64,000 nt of DNA, taken from contig DATKOP010000007.1 in NCBI GenBank assembly GCA_035524595.1, positions 42,394-106,393 of the forward strand, given 5' to 3'. This DNA comes from CAIKZZ01 sp035524595 (GTDB lineage: Bacteria; Pseudomonadota; Gammaproteobacteria; Steroidobacterales; Steroidobacteraceae). The notes beneath the pieces were generated by a model. That model ran no database searches. It had not been told where the DNA came from and worked only from the letters and a program-made list of their open reading frames with translations. The position numbers and the translations under genes are program-made. Positions 53,293-62,471 of the stretch are shown here, one piece after another. Positions within the stretch are counted from its first letter, which is position 1, and the number at the start of each line of letters is the position of its first letter.

Positions 53293-55821
53293 TCACTGCA
53301 CCAGCATCGCCGCGCTGCCGGCCACGGCCGCGCAGGACGCCTTGACGATGGTCGCTGTACCCGTGGCGTCCGCCGAGACGGACGCCGACAGCTTGTCGAT
53401 CAGCGCGTTGAGCTCCGTGGTGACCGACGCCGCGCTCGGCTGGGTCGCCACGTACTTCCCGGCGGCTGTATTCGCCGTCAGCATCTGGTTGATCAGCGGC
53501 GTGATCAGCGCGTTGCGACCGTTGGTGTCGAAGGCGGTCGCAGGCGGTGCCGCGAAGTTGAGCCCAGGGAAGTACGCCGCGCTCAGCGCGCCGTTCGCCA
53601 CCAGTGCATCGCAGTACTGGATCGAGAGCTGCGCGATCGCGGTCTGGTGCGAGGACACGAAGCCGGTGAAGTCCGCGCTCGCCGGCAGCGACTGCTGCAG
53701 GCTCGAGTACAGCGCGCTGACCGCCGCCGTCGTCTTCGGCACCGTGGTCATCACCGACAGCGCCGTGTTGATGCGGTCGAAGGTCCGCACGCCGATGTCG
53801 GACGGCCGCGGCGAGTCCGTCGGGATCGGCGCGATCGGCGTCGGTTCGGTGTGCACGTTGGTCGCCGTGCCGAGCTGCTCGAAGGTCAGGAAGAACTGGT
53901 CGTAGGCCGGGCCCTTCTGCAGCGCGATCGTGGTGCCCACCGACGACAGCGCAACGGCGCTGACCGCGCTCGTGGTCGGGTCGAAGCCCTGGCCGCTGAC
54001 CGTCGTGTTCAGCGGCGCATAGGCCTGGCCGACCGCCGCCTCGGCGCCGTTGATGCCGATGCGCAGGCCCTTGACGACCAGCCCGTTGAAGGTCACGGTC
54101 GGGTCGAGGCTCAGGAACACCGGCTTGTCGAACAGGTACGCGTAGCTGTCGTACTGCGACACCTCGAACATCACGTAGCTCTGGTTGAGCCCGGTGTACT
54201 TGTCGACGTTGAACAGCAGGTAGTAGCGCTCGCCGACGCCCGCCGCGAAGTTCGACTGCACGTCGCTCGCCGACATCGCGCGGTTGTAGATCGCGACCAT
54301 CTTGATCACGCCCGCGAAGGAGCGGTTGGACGAGACCTCGTTGCCGAGCACCAGCGCGAAGGTGTTGTCCCACTGCGACAGCGAGCCGCCCTTCTGCGGG
54401 TCGCCGCTCGCGACCAGCATGCCGTTGACGTAGATCTGGCGGCCGTTGATCGGGTCGTTGGTCATGACGACGTGCTGCAGCGTCGCCTGCAGGACCTGCT
54501 GCGCGTTCGGCGTCGAGAACGGCGGCATGCCGTTGGCGTCGGTGTTGGTGCTGCGCACGTACGCGTCGTAGTTGTACATCGTCTGGCCGAGCGTGAAGTT
54601 ACGCTGCGTGGTGCCGCCCGAGTACGAGACGATGAAGGCGTTCGTCTGCGTGACGTTCGCCGGCGCGACCCACGCCTCGACGCTGTACTCGCCGGTCGTG
54701 AGGATCATGTCGTGCAGCTTGGCGCTGCCGGCAGTCGTGCCCTGCAGCTTGCCCATGTTCTGCACCTGCACGCCCCAGCCGCCGACCCAGGTGACGTCTC
54801 CGGTCATGTCGAGGTTGAGCGCCGGCTCGACGCCGCTGGTGTCGTAGGCGACGGTGCCGGTGCCGGTCTTGAACTCGAACTTGGCGATCAGGCCGTTCTC
54901 GATGCGCGTGCCGCCGTTGTCGACGACGCCGTCGTACATGGTCAGCGCCTTCGACAGCACCAGGCTCGGATCGACCTGGGTGATCGGCACCTGGTTCGCG
55001 AAGGCCTGGATCGCGGCCAGCATCTGCGCCGAGGCCGCGGCGCAGTCGCCACCCCAGCAGTTGTGGAAGTCGGTGTGCAGGCGGACGTAGAACCGCGACA
55101 GCGTAGGCGTGTCGAGGTTCATCTTCGGCATTGCCGCGGCGTAGGCCGCGTCGACGTCGGACTGCGCGAAGTACGGCGACTGCGGCGTGACCGCGCTCGG
55201 CGAGTGGCAGCGCGAGCAGTACTCGGTCAGCAGCGGGTAGACCGTGGAGGCGAACAGCTGCGAGCTGGCCGGGAAGGTGCGCGAGCCGCCCGCATCCATC
55301 AGCGTCGGCGCGACCAGCTGGATCTGCGCCTTGGAGGAGCCGAGCGTGACGCCGGCCCAGTTCTTGATCCAGGTCGTCATCGTGTCCGAGCAGGCCTGGG
55401 TGCTGGCCAGCCAGCAGTGGTGGCCGCTGCCGACCTTGGCGACGATCTTCGAGCCGGCCGGGTTCGTCAGGTCGACGACCGTCTGCGCCGCCTGGTAGGC
55501 GAGGTTGACGTCGTCGCTGCGGGCGAACATCGGGCTCTGGTTGCCCTGGATGTGGCATGCGCCGCAGCGATCGGTGCCCTTGACGTTGTTCCAGAAGTTG
55601 ATGACGAACGCCTGCACGTCACCGCTGGCCGGTGCCGGTCCGGTGTAGCTCTGGCCGGTCGTGGTCGGGGGCGTGACCGGGTTGGCGGCGGTCTGCACGC
55701 TGCCGGCGCCGCAGCCGGCGAGCAGCGCACCGGCCGTCACCGCCAGCGCGGCGAGCCGCCACTGAGCCAGGAGGGCCGACAGCCGCGGCCGGAGGGTATC
55801 GATTGAGCCGAAAGCCTTCAT
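53293..55821 (-). CDS. Lipoprotein with two haem c sites and LamG-like domain
   Basis: 842 residues. Lipobox LLAGC, Cys37. Haem-binding CGACH (86-90) and CSRCH (202-206) in an N-terminal cytochrome-like region to about 300. A LamG/concanavalin-like jellyroll follows, about 315-535 (GEYSVEAWVAP, GRQIYVNGMLV, FALVLGNEVSSNRSFAGVIKMVAIYNRAMSA; split blocks). The C-terminal 300 residues are unassigned. Lipid anchoring suggests the outer membrane. The dihaem plus jellyroll combination suggests an electron-carrying surface or periplasmic binding protein. Lies 13 nt after the cytochrome gene. Confidence 0.8.
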   Translation of the reverse strand: MKAFGSIDTLRPRLSALLAQWRLAALAVTAGALLAGCGAGSVQTAANPVTPPTTTGQSYTGPAPASGDVQAFVINFWNNVKGTDRCGACHIQGNQSPMFARSDDVNLAYQAAQTVVDLTNPAGSKIVAKVGSGHHCWLASTQACSDTMTTWIKNWAGVTLGSSKAQIQLVAPTLMDAGGSRTFPASSQLFASTVYPLLTEYCSRCHSPSAVTPQSPYFAQSDVDAAYAAAMPKMNLDTPTLSRFYVRLHTDFHNCWGGDCAAASAQMLAAIQAFANQVPITQVDPSLVLSKALTMYDGVVDNGGTRIENGLIAKFEFKTGTGTVAYDTSGVEPALNLDMTGDVTWVGGWGVQVQNMGKLQGTTAGSAKLHDMILTTGEYSVEAWVAPANVTQTNAFIVSYSGGTTQRNFTLGQTMYNYDAYVRSTNTDANGMPPFSTPNAQQVLQATLQHVVMTNDPINGRQIYVNGMLVASGDPQKGGSLSQWDNTFALVLGNEVSSNRSFAGVIKMVAIYNRAMSASDVQSNFAAGVGERYYLLFNVDKYTGLNQSYVMFEVSQYDSYAYLFDKPVFLSLDPTVTFNGLVVKGLRIGINGAEAAVGQAYAPLNTTVSGQGFDPTTSAVSAVALSSVGTTIALQKGPAYDQFFLTFEQLGTATNVHTEPTPIAPIPTDSPRPSDIGVRTFDRINTALSVMTTVPKTTAAVSALYSSLQQSLPASADFTGFVSSHQTAIAQLSIQYCDALVANGALSAAYFPGLNFAAPPATAFDTNGRNALITPLINQMLTANTAAGKYVATQPSAASVTTELNALIDKLSASVSADATGTATIVKASCAAVAGSAAMLVQ

Positions 55822-55834
55822 GTTCGATACTCCC

Positions 55835-57052
55835 TCAATTTCCCATGCAGTAGGCGGCGGTCTCGGCGAACACGTTCTTCAGGGAGTAGCCCTGCTTGAA
55901 GTGGCCGACCATCGTGCTCACCTGCGAGCGGTCGGTCGCGTCCGACGGCGCCCGCAGGCAGACGTTCTGGAACACCTTCTGGACCTGGCACTGCGCGAAC
56001 TGGTCGCTGCCGCCGAACTCGGCGCCGAGCGACTTGGCGCCGTTGCCCGACCCCGTCTGGTTCGGGTCCCAGCCCATCAGCGCGTTCTGCCCGGAGCGCC
56101 AGCGGTTGTCCCAGTGGTCGTCCGGCGTGATGAAGCCCTGCGCGAAGGTGGTGTTGTTGTGGAAGTACTTGCCGACGACCGTGCCGGGCGTGTACTGGAT
56201 CGCGCCGTTGTCGGTCGTCGTGGTGTCGATGTAGTCGTAGAAGGCGAACGCCTGCGCCATCGGGTCCATGCCCGAGTGGCAGCCGACGCAGTTGTTCAGG
56301 AACACGCGGCTGTCGCCACCGGGGCTGCGGCTGACGTCCTGCCGGATCCGGTCGGTCGGCCGCGTGATGTCCATGACCTGCTGCAGGTCGGTGCACATGT
56401 GGTTGATCATCGTGAAGCGGAACATGCGGCGGTTCGTGCCGGCGCTGAAGAACGCCCGGGCCGCGGCGCGGGTCGTCAGCACGCCGGCGGTCGCGCCGGA
56501 CGGCAGACCGGTGACCGCCGACTGCTGCTGCTTCACGAGCCCGGTCATCAGGTTGACCGCCCGCGCCTCCATCTGGACGTAGTGGTCGTTGGCCGAGTTC
56601 GAGTAGCCCGGCAGGTTCAGGCTGGCGCTGCCCACATAGATGATGTCCGCCGACAGCAGCGTGTTGAACGGCAGGTCGTCGCGCACCATGCCGACGACGG
56701 TCGCCACGTAGTCGTTGAGCGGCGCGAAGGCCGTCTGGTCGGTGTTCGTCCAGGGCATCGCGAAATTCTTGAGGACGATCGAGTAGAAGTTGCCGTTCGG
56801 GTTGTCGATCGCCAGCAACGCCGCACCCTTCGCGTCGCCGCCGTCGATCTTCGCCTGCATGGCATCGAGCGTGGCCTGGTCGGGCGGCGCGCCGTTCAGC
56901 CGGTCATGGATGCGCTTCGCCTGCTCGCGCGAGCCGGCCAGCGCCGGGGTCGCGGACAGGGCAAGCGCCGCGAGCAGCGCAAGCAGCCCCGCGCCCAGCG
57001 CCCACCGCGGGCGTGCTCCGTTCTTCTGCCTCACCTGCATCGCTGCTTTCAT
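55835..57052 (-). CDS. Exported monohaem cytochrome c-like protein
   Basis: 405 residues. Signal peptide ends near ALAG (about 40). One haem site CVGCH (255-259) followed by SGMDPMAQAF. Other landmarks are RRMFRFTMINHMCTDL (about 209-222) and the C-terminal FAETAAYCMG. The layout recalls DUF1588/1592-type cytochrome regions but a clean family call is not possible. It is the first gene of the minus arm and is divergent from the HzsA-related gene. Confidence 0.75.
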   Translation of the reverse strand: MKAAMQVRQKNGARPRWALGAGLLALLAALALSATPALAGSREQAKRIHDRLNGAPPDQATLDAMQAKIDGGDAKGAALLAIDNPNGNFYSIVLKNFAMPWTNTDQTAFAPLNDYVATVVGMVRDDLPFNTLLSADIIYVGSASLNLPGYSNSANDHYVQMEARAVNLMTGLVKQQQSAVTGLPSGATAGVLTTRAAARAFFSAGTNRRMFRFTMINHMCTDLQQVMDITRPTDRIRQDVSRSPGGDSRVFLNNCVGCHSGMDPMAQAFAFYDYIDTTTTDNGAIQYTPGTVVGKYFHNNTTFAQGFITPDDHWDNRWRSGQNALMGWDPNQTGSGNGAKSLGAEFGGSDQFAQCQVQKVFQNVCLRAPSDATDRSQVSTMVGHFKQGYSLKNVFAETAAYCMGN

Positions 57053-57391
57053 GGCGACTCACTCGCGGACGGATTGAGACTCGGGGCGACTATAGCGATA
57101 GGCATTCGCACCCGTAATGTCTCGGGACAGCGACAATGGTGGAGTTGTGATCCCCGTCGCGAAGCAAGGCAAAGTCGCCGCGCGGCGACATTACGAGCGG
57201 CGGGTGCCGCGGGTTAATCTGGCGTTGCCCGCGGTACCGCCAGACGCCATGAAATTAGGTGATCCGGCGAGGCTGAGGCTGTGAGCGTGTTAACAGAATC
57301 CGGTGGCGACGAAAGACATGATGCGGTTCGCTTCGCTTGTGCTGCGCGCTTCGCGCGCGGCGCGCGCGGCGCGACCGAAGCGAGGATGCGG
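57053..57391. promoter_or_regulatory. Divergent control region of the exported redox cluster
   Basis: 339 nt. An 8-bp element occurs twice in inverted orientation: GTAATGTC (57114-57121) and GACATTAC (57187-57194). The second abuts a perfect 16-bp palindrome GTCGCCGCGCGGCGAC (57174-57189). The first overlaps the -35 side of a plausible minus-strand promoter (TTACGG at 57112-57117, 17-nt spacer, TATAGT at 57089-57094). One regulator binding both could control both arms. No regulator gene is in the window near it. Confidence 0.5.
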
Positions 57392-60235
57392 ATGAATACG
57401 GTGAACGCAACACTGCTGGGCCGCGCGCTGCGCCTGCTCGTCGTGGCAGGCGTCGCGATGCTTGCGGCCGCGTGCTCGAGCAGCGACGGCACGAGCGGCG
57501 GCAGCAACGGCGGCATCAGCCTCGGCAGCGGCGGCTCCACCAACGATCCGGTGTCGCCCGACTTCGCGATCGCCTACGTCAAGCGCACGTTGCCGGTCGC
57601 GACCGACCCCAACGCCATCACGCTCGAGGACGACCTGCGCGTGCAGCGCGTCTGGAACGGGCCGGCCGAGGTGTTCGTGCGCGAGAGCGCCAGCCCGAGC
57701 GCGCGCGAGAAGAACATCACCGCGTCGATCAGCTGCCCGCTGGCCTCCGACCCGAACCAGGCGTCCGGCCCCGATCACGACGTCCGCGATCTCGACACGT
57801 CCTTCGACGGCAAGAAGCTGGTGTTCTCGCTGCGCTGCCGCCCGATCAAGAACGCCAAGGAGTCGCAGCAGCCGCGCTGGACGATCTTCGAGTACGACGT
57901 CGCGACCGCCACGGTCCGCCAGGTGATCTCCGACTCGATCGCCGCGGCCCTCGGCCACGACGTCGGGGCGCACTACCTGCCGGACGGCCGCATCGTGTTC
58001 TCCTCCTCGCGCCAGCACGACGCGAAGGCGGTGCTGATCGACGAAGGCAAGGCGCAGTTCGCCGCCGGCATCGAGGGCAACCGCAACCTGCCGGCCTTCG
58101 TCGTGCACGTCATGAACTCGGACGGCACGGGCATCAAGCAGATCTCCTTCAATACCGGCCACGACCTCGATCCCTCTGTGCTCAACGACGGGCGCGTCGT
58201 GTTCACCCGCTGGGACCAGAACTCCGGCGCCGGCATGCACCTGTACGCGATCGACCCGGACGGCGGCGACATGGAGCTGCTGTACGGACGCAACAGCCAC
58301 GACAGCGGCAACCCGACCACCGCCCAGGGCGGCTCGCTGATCCAGTTCACGCAGGCGCGCGCGCGCCCCGACGGCAAGATCGTGGCGCTGCTGCTGCCGT
58401 TCCAGGGGACCGACTTCGGCGGCGACATCGCGCTGATCGACTCGGCCAACTTCGTCGAGAACCTGCAGGCCGTGCTCGGCTACAGCGTGCCGCCCGGCGG
58501 CACCGGGCAGGTGCGCATGGTCGTCAACGACGTCGTGACGACGCAGGCGCCGCCCGCAGACCCGAACGCCCCGGCCGGCACGCCGGCGCCGACCGCGCCG
58601 CCCTCGCCCGGCGGCCGCTTCTCGAGCGTCTACCCGCTGTGGGACGGCACCAACCGGCTGCTCGTGACCTGGTCGCAATGCCGGCTCCTCGACCAGACGC
58701 TGGTGGTCCCCTGCACTTCCGACAACCTGGCGAAGACCGGCGTCGTGCCGGCGCCGACGATCTACAGCATCTGGATCTACGACCCGAGCAACAACACCCA
58801 GCTGCCGATCGCCCCGCCGGTCGAGGGCGTGATGTACACCGACGTGGTCGCGTTCCAGCCGCGGCTGCCGACGCCGACGCCGATCCCGGACGCGCAGCCG
58901 AGCGCCACCGGCAGCTACACCTTCGGGCTGGCCGCGGAACAGGTCGGCATCCTGGATATAAAGAGTGTGTACGACTTCGACGGCACCGACACGGCGCCGG
59001 GCGGGATCGCGGCCGTAAGCGACCCGACCAAGCGGATGGCGAGCGCGACGCGGCCCCGCTACGTGCGCATCGAGAAGGCGGTGAGCCTGCCGGACAAGGA
59101 AGTGCTGTCCAACAACGACTTCCCGGCCTTCGCCTTCGGCGCCGCCGGCAACTTCATGCGCGAGATCATCGGCTACGCGCAGGTCGAGCCGGACGGCTCG
59201 GTGCGGGTCAAGGTACCGGCGAATATTCCCTTCCAGATCAGCATGCTCGACGCGAACGGCCGGCGCCTCGACGGCACGTTCCCGCGCCACCGGGCATGGC
59301 TGCAGATCCGCACCGGCGAGACGGTGGTCTGCAACGGCTGCCACGTGCAGCAGCAGATGCCGCCCTCGAATTCGCACGGCCGCAAGGGCCTGTTCTCGCT
59401 GGTGAACACCGGCGTGCCGGTCGCCGGCCAGGCGTTCCCGAACACGGCGCTGCAGGTCACCGACCGCACCGGCGCGATCGTCGCGCCGCCGCGCCAGCCG
59501 AATGCGGGCGAGACCATGGCGGAGTACCGCGCGGCGATGCAGGTCACCTGCGTCGACGCCGCCTGTTCCGACCACCCCGGCGTCGACATCGTGTTCCAGG
59601 ACGTGTGGACGATCACCGGGGTCGGCACGCCGGACCCGACCGTGGTCTGGACCTATGCGCAGCTCGGCACGCCTGCTCCGGTGCGCGCGGACTGCGAGAC
59701 CAACTGGCAGGGCAACTGCCGGATCACGATCCACTATCCGCTGCACATCGCGCCGCTCTGGACGAGCCCGCGTTCGACGATCACCGCGGTGGACCCGACC
59801 ACGACGATGCCGTACACGACCTGTACCGGCTGCCACAGCCCGACGACCACGGCCGGCGTGAAGCAGGTGCCCGCCGGTCAGCTGGACCTGTCGAGCTCGC
59901 CGGCCTCGACCAACCCCTGCGTGCAGCAGCAGTTCACGTCGTTCTGCCAGCTGCTGTTCCCGCACCCCGAGCTTGACCCTGTTACTATGCAGCCCGTCGT
60001 CGTGCCCGGACCGCCGGACCCGGTGACTGGCCTGCCGACGCAGGTCATCGTTCAGGTCAATCCGCCAATGAGCGGCGCGGGAGCAAATGCTTCGGCGGCC
60101 TTCTTCAACGAGTTCGTCACCGGCGGCACGCACGCCGGCTGGCTGACCGGGGCCGAGCTGAAGCTGATCTCCGAGTGGCTCGATATCGGCGGCCAGTACT
60201 ACAACGATCCGTTCGCGATCCCACCTGCCAACTGA
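57392..60235 (+). CDS. Dihaem PD40-repeat lipoprotein, hydrazine-synthase-alpha-related
   Basis: 947 residues from the ATG at 57392 (GAGG at 57382-57385). Lipobox LAAAC, Cys28. The N-terminal about 550 residues have propeller-like units (DLDTSFDGKKLVFSLRC, LPDGRIVFSSSRQ, LNDGRVVFTRWDQ). The rest carries haem motifs CNGCH (647-651) and CTGCH (811-815). This propeller plus two-haem order matches the group called HzsA-related proteins after the alpha subunit of anammox hydrazine synthase. No other hydrazine-synthase subunit is present, so anammox chemistry is not implied. Likely an outer-membrane or periplasmic redox protein. Confidence 0.78.
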   Translation: MNTVNATLLGRALRLLVVAGVAMLAAACSSSDGTSGGSNGGISLGSGGSTNDPVSPDFAIAYVKRTLPVATDPNAITLEDDLRVQRVWNGPAEVFVRESASPSAREKNITASISCPLASDPNQASGPDHDVRDLDTSFDGKKLVFSLRCRPIKNAKESQQPRWTIFEYDVATATVRQVISDSIAAALGHDVGAHYLPDGRIVFSSSRQHDAKAVLIDEGKAQFAAGIEGNRNLPAFVVHVMNSDGTGIKQISFNTGHDLDPSVLNDGRVVFTRWDQNSGAGMHLYAIDPDGGDMELLYGRNSHDSGNPTTAQGGSLIQFTQARARPDGKIVALLLPFQGTDFGGDIALIDSANFVENLQAVLGYSVPPGGTGQVRMVVNDVVTTQAPPADPNAPAGTPAPTAPPSPGGRFSSVYPLWDGTNRLLVTWSQCRLLDQTLVVPCTSDNLAKTGVVPAPTIYSIWIYDPSNNTQLPIAPPVEGVMYTDVVAFQPRLPTPTPIPDAQPSATGSYTFGLAAEQVGILDIKSVYDFDGTDTAPGGIAAVSDPTKRMASATRPRYVRIEKAVSLPDKEVLSNNDFPAFAFGAAGNFMREIIGYAQVEPDGSVRVKVPANIPFQISMLDANGRRLDGTFPRHRAWLQIRTGETVVCNGCHVQQQMPPSNSHGRKGLFSLVNTGVPVAGQAFPNTALQVTDRTGAIVAPPRQPNAGETMAEYRAAMQVTCVDAACSDHPGVDIVFQDVWTITGVGTPDPTVVWTYAQLGTPAPVRADCETNWQGNCRITIHYPLHIAPLWTSPRSTITAVDPTTTMPYTTCTGCHSPTTTAGVKQVPAGQLDLSSSPASTNPCVQQQFTSFCQLLFPHPELDPVTMQPVVVPGPPDPVTGLPTQVIVQVNPPMSGAGANASAAFFNEFVTGGTHAGWLTGAELKLISEWLDIGGQYYNDPFAIPPAN

Positions 60236-60239
60236 CCGA

Positions 60240-61013
60240 ATGCGCACAGTCCTGAAGCTAGCCATCTTACTTATTCTGGCCACGGCAGCGGGACTCGCGC
60301 ATTCGGCAGACCAGGCGCGGCAATACGACCGCGACGCCGGCCATTACGTCGAGGTCGTCGTGGCCGATCCCTACCTCGAGCTGCACACCGGCGCCGGCAC
60401 CGGCTATCCGGTCGCCCGCGTCGTGCCGCGCGGCGAGAAGATCGAGATACTCTTCCGCCGCACCGACTGGTTCAAGATCCGCGACCAGAACGACCGCGAG
60501 GGCTGGGCGTACCGCGATAACATGCGCGAGACGCTGCTCGCGACCGGCGAGAAGCTGCCGATCGAGGACCTGTCGCACCGCGACTTCGACCTCTGGCCGT
60601 GGGAGGTCGGTGCGCAGACCGGCAACTTCGGCGGCGGCAACGTCAACAGCCTCTACGTCGGCTATTCGATGAACCCGAACCTGGCCGCCGAGCTCCAGGT
60701 GTCGCAGTCGCTCGGCCACTCCGCAAACGGTGAGATCCTGCTGCTCGGGCTGGCGCACTCGCCCCGGCCGGACTGGCGCGTCGCGCCGCTGCTGGAGCTC
60801 GGCACCGGCGTGGTGCGGATCCAGCCGAAGGCGACGATCATCTCCCCACCGCAGCGTACCGAACAGCTCGCCTACTACGGCGCAGGCGTCAAATGGTACC
60901 TGTCGCGCCGCTTCATCCTGCGCGGTGACTACCGCAGCTACGTGATCTTCACGCGGAGCGACACCAACGAGGACCGGAACGAATGGAAATTAGGCTTCGC
61001 GTTCTTCTTCTGA
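60240..61013 (+). CDS. SH3-domain plus outer-membrane beta-barrel-like protein
   Basis: 257 residues. Signal peptide (about 1-22). A bacterial SH3 domain (about 35-95: VVADPYLELHTGAGTGYPVARVV, WFKIRDQNDREGWAYRDNM) precedes a C-terminal beta region with alternating strands ending in LGFAFFF, an aromatic terminus like outer-membrane barrels. The start lies 4 nt after the HzsA-related stop. The fold suggests an envelope protein that also binds peptidoglycan or protein partners. Confidence 0.78.
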   Translation: MRTVLKLAILLILATAAGLAHSADQARQYDRDAGHYVEVVVADPYLELHTGAGTGYPVARVVPRGEKIEILFRRTDWFKIRDQNDREGWAYRDNMRETLLATGEKLPIEDLSHRDFDLWPWEVGAQTGNFGGGNVNSLYVGYSMNPNLAAELQVSQSLGHSANGEILLLGLAHSPRPDWRVAPLLELGTGVVRIQPKATIISPPQRTEQLAYYGAGVKWYLSRRFILRGDYRSYVIFTRSDTNEDRNEWKLGFAFFF

Positions 61014-61672
61014 TCGCCGCGGCGCTCGCGCTGGGCGGCTGCTCGATGTGGCCCTTCCACAAGAAGGAGCACGCCGAGGAGCTGCCGGTCGAGGCGACGT
61101 CGGCCGAGGGCAATGCGCCGTCGGTGGTCGAGCCGCAGGTGACGCGGCGCACGGTGAAGACGCCCAAGATCAAGAACTCCAACTTCGAGATCGGGCCGTA
61201 CATCGGCACCTACAGCGCCGAGGACTTCGGCGTGAACCCGGTGCTCGGCGCGCGCCTCGTCTACCACATCAGCGAGGACTTCTTCGCGCAGACGCTGATC
61301 GGCCGGACGACCGTCGGCAAGACCAGCTACGAGCGCCTGTCCGGCGGCGCGCAGCTGCTGACCGACAGCCAGCGCAAGCTGACCTACTACAGCCTCGACT
61401 TCGGCTACAACCTGCTGCCCGGCGAGGTGTTCGTCGGCAACCGGCGCGCGTTCAACTCCGCCCTCTACATGACCGGCGGCGTCGGCGCGACGCACTTCGC
61501 CGGCGACAACCGCTTCACGGTCGCGATCGGCGCCGGCTACCGGCTGCTGCTCAACGACTGGCTGGCCGCGCACTTCGACGTGCGCGACAGCATCTTCGAC
61601 ATCGACCTTCTCGGCTCGAACAAGACGACCCACAACCTGGAGACCGGTCTTGGGGTGACCGTCTTCTTCTGA
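60983..61672 (+). CDS. Outer-membrane beta-barrel-like lipoprotein
   Basis: 229 residues. Lipobox LGGC (Cys20), then a charged linker (about 25-65), then a beta-rich domain (EIGPYIGTYSAEDFGVNPVLG, LTYYSLDFGYNLLPG, FTVAIGAGYRLLL) ending ETGLGVTVFF. It overlaps the preceding gene by 31 nt in a different frame, and its C-terminal part resembles the barrel region of that gene, so the two may be related and act together. Confidence 0.78.
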   Translation: MEIRLRVLLLIAAALALGGCSMWPFHKKEHAEELPVEATSAEGNAPSVVEPQVTRRTVKTPKIKNSNFEIGPYIGTYSAEDFGVNPVLGARLVYHISEDFFAQTLIGRTTVGKTSYERLSGGAQLLTDSQRKLTYYSLDFGYNLLPGEVFVGNRRAFNSALYMTGGVGATHFAGDNRFTVAIGAGYRLLLNDWLAAHFDVRDSIFDIDLLGSNKTTHNLETGLGVTVFF

Positions 61673-61702
61673 CCTGGCCCGCACCGCCAACGGAGATCCT
61701 GT

Positions 61703-62212
61703 ATGACCCTGAAATCCCTGTGCATGGCGATCGCCCTAGCGACCGGCGCAACCGGCCCGATCGCCGCGATGGCGGCCGATGCGATCGGCCAGCCGGCGCC
61801 GGCGTTCAACCTGCCGCTGCGCGGCGGCAGCGCGCCGCTCGGACTCGACAAACTGCGCGGCCAGGTGGTGATGGTCAACTTCTGGGCATCGTGGTGCGAG
61901 CCGTGCCGCAAGGAGTTCCCGCTGCTCGACCAGATCTACAAGAAGTACAAGGCCGCCGGCTTCACTCTGGTCGGGGTCAACGTCGAGCCCGAGGCCAAGG
62001 ACGCCGAGAGCTTCATCGCCAAGACGCCGGTCACGTTCCCGATCGTGTTCGACAAGGACAGCGTGGTCAGCAAGCAGTACCACGTCTCGGGCATGCCGAC
62101 GACGGTGCTGATCGACCGCAAGGGCGTGCTGCGCTGGGTGCACCGCAGCTACGTCCCGGGCGACGAGAACGAGTACCTGAACCAGGTCCGCTCGGTACTG
62201 ATGGAGAAGTAG
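61703..62212 (+). CDS. TlpA/ResA-like thioredoxin-fold protein
   Basis: 169 residues. Signal peptide (about 1-24). Redox motif VNFWASWCEPCRKEFPLLDQ (CEPC). Cis-Pro loop MPTTVLID. It is probably a periplasmic disulfide reductase keeping cytochrome haem-motif cysteines or partner thiols reduced. A different TlpA-like protein (CGSC) heads the operon at 49.9 kb. It is followed after 2 nt by DUF4266. Confidence 0.9.
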   Translation: MTLKSLCMAIALATGATGPIAAMAADAIGQPAPAFNLPLRGGSAPLGLDKLRGQVVMVNFWASWCEPCRKEFPLLDQIYKKYKAAGFTLVGVNVEPEAKDAESFIAKTPVTFPIVFDKDSVVSKQYHVSGMPTTVLIDRKGVLRWVHRSYVPGDENEYLNQVRSVLMEK

Positions 62213-62214
62213 CG

Positions 62215-62442
62215 ATGAAGACTCTGAGCCTGCTCGTGCTGCTCGCCGTGGTAGCGATGACCTCCGCGTGCGGACAGATCCAGCCCTGGGTCAAGCCCTA
62301 CGAGCGCGAGCGGCTGGCGGACCGCGTGATGGCCTGGGACCGCGACCCGATCGCGACCGGCTACATCACGCACGTCCGCGAGAACCGCGAGGGCGCGCGC
62401 GGCGGCACCGGCGAGACCGGCGGCGGCTGCGGCTGCAACTGA
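62215..62442 (+). CDS. DUF4266 small lipoprotein
   Basis: 75 residues. Lipobox TSAC (Cys19) and then the conserved WVKPYERERLADRVM block; the C-terminus is Gly-rich and ends GGGCGCN, the diagnostic DUF4266 tail with two cysteines. Family function is unknown. It is almost always next to a DUF3570 gene, as here. Confidence 0.92.
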   Translation: MKTLSLLVLLAVVAMTSACGQIQPWVKPYERERLADRVMAWDRDPIATGYITHVRENREGARGGTGETGGGCGCN

Positions 62443-62471
62443 CGGCGACGGCGCGCACGGATCCCCTGGAC

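Noticed and set aside
57160..57200. Second GEMM riboswitch suggested by GGCAAAG followed by a hairpin
   Set aside because: The GNRA tetraloop and the GACGCAAAGC element are missing; the hairpin is better explained as an operator-like palindrome.
57392..60235. Evidence for anammox hydrazine synthesis
   Set aside because: Only a similarity to the alpha-type subunit exists; no beta/gamma subunits or hydrazine dehydrogenase are present, and the genome context is gammaproteobacterial.
57290..60283. 997-residue minus-strand frame opposite the HzsA-related gene
   Set aside because: No signal peptide or domain, and Arg/Asp/Val-rich composition typical of shadow frames. The plus frame has a lipobox and two haem motifs.
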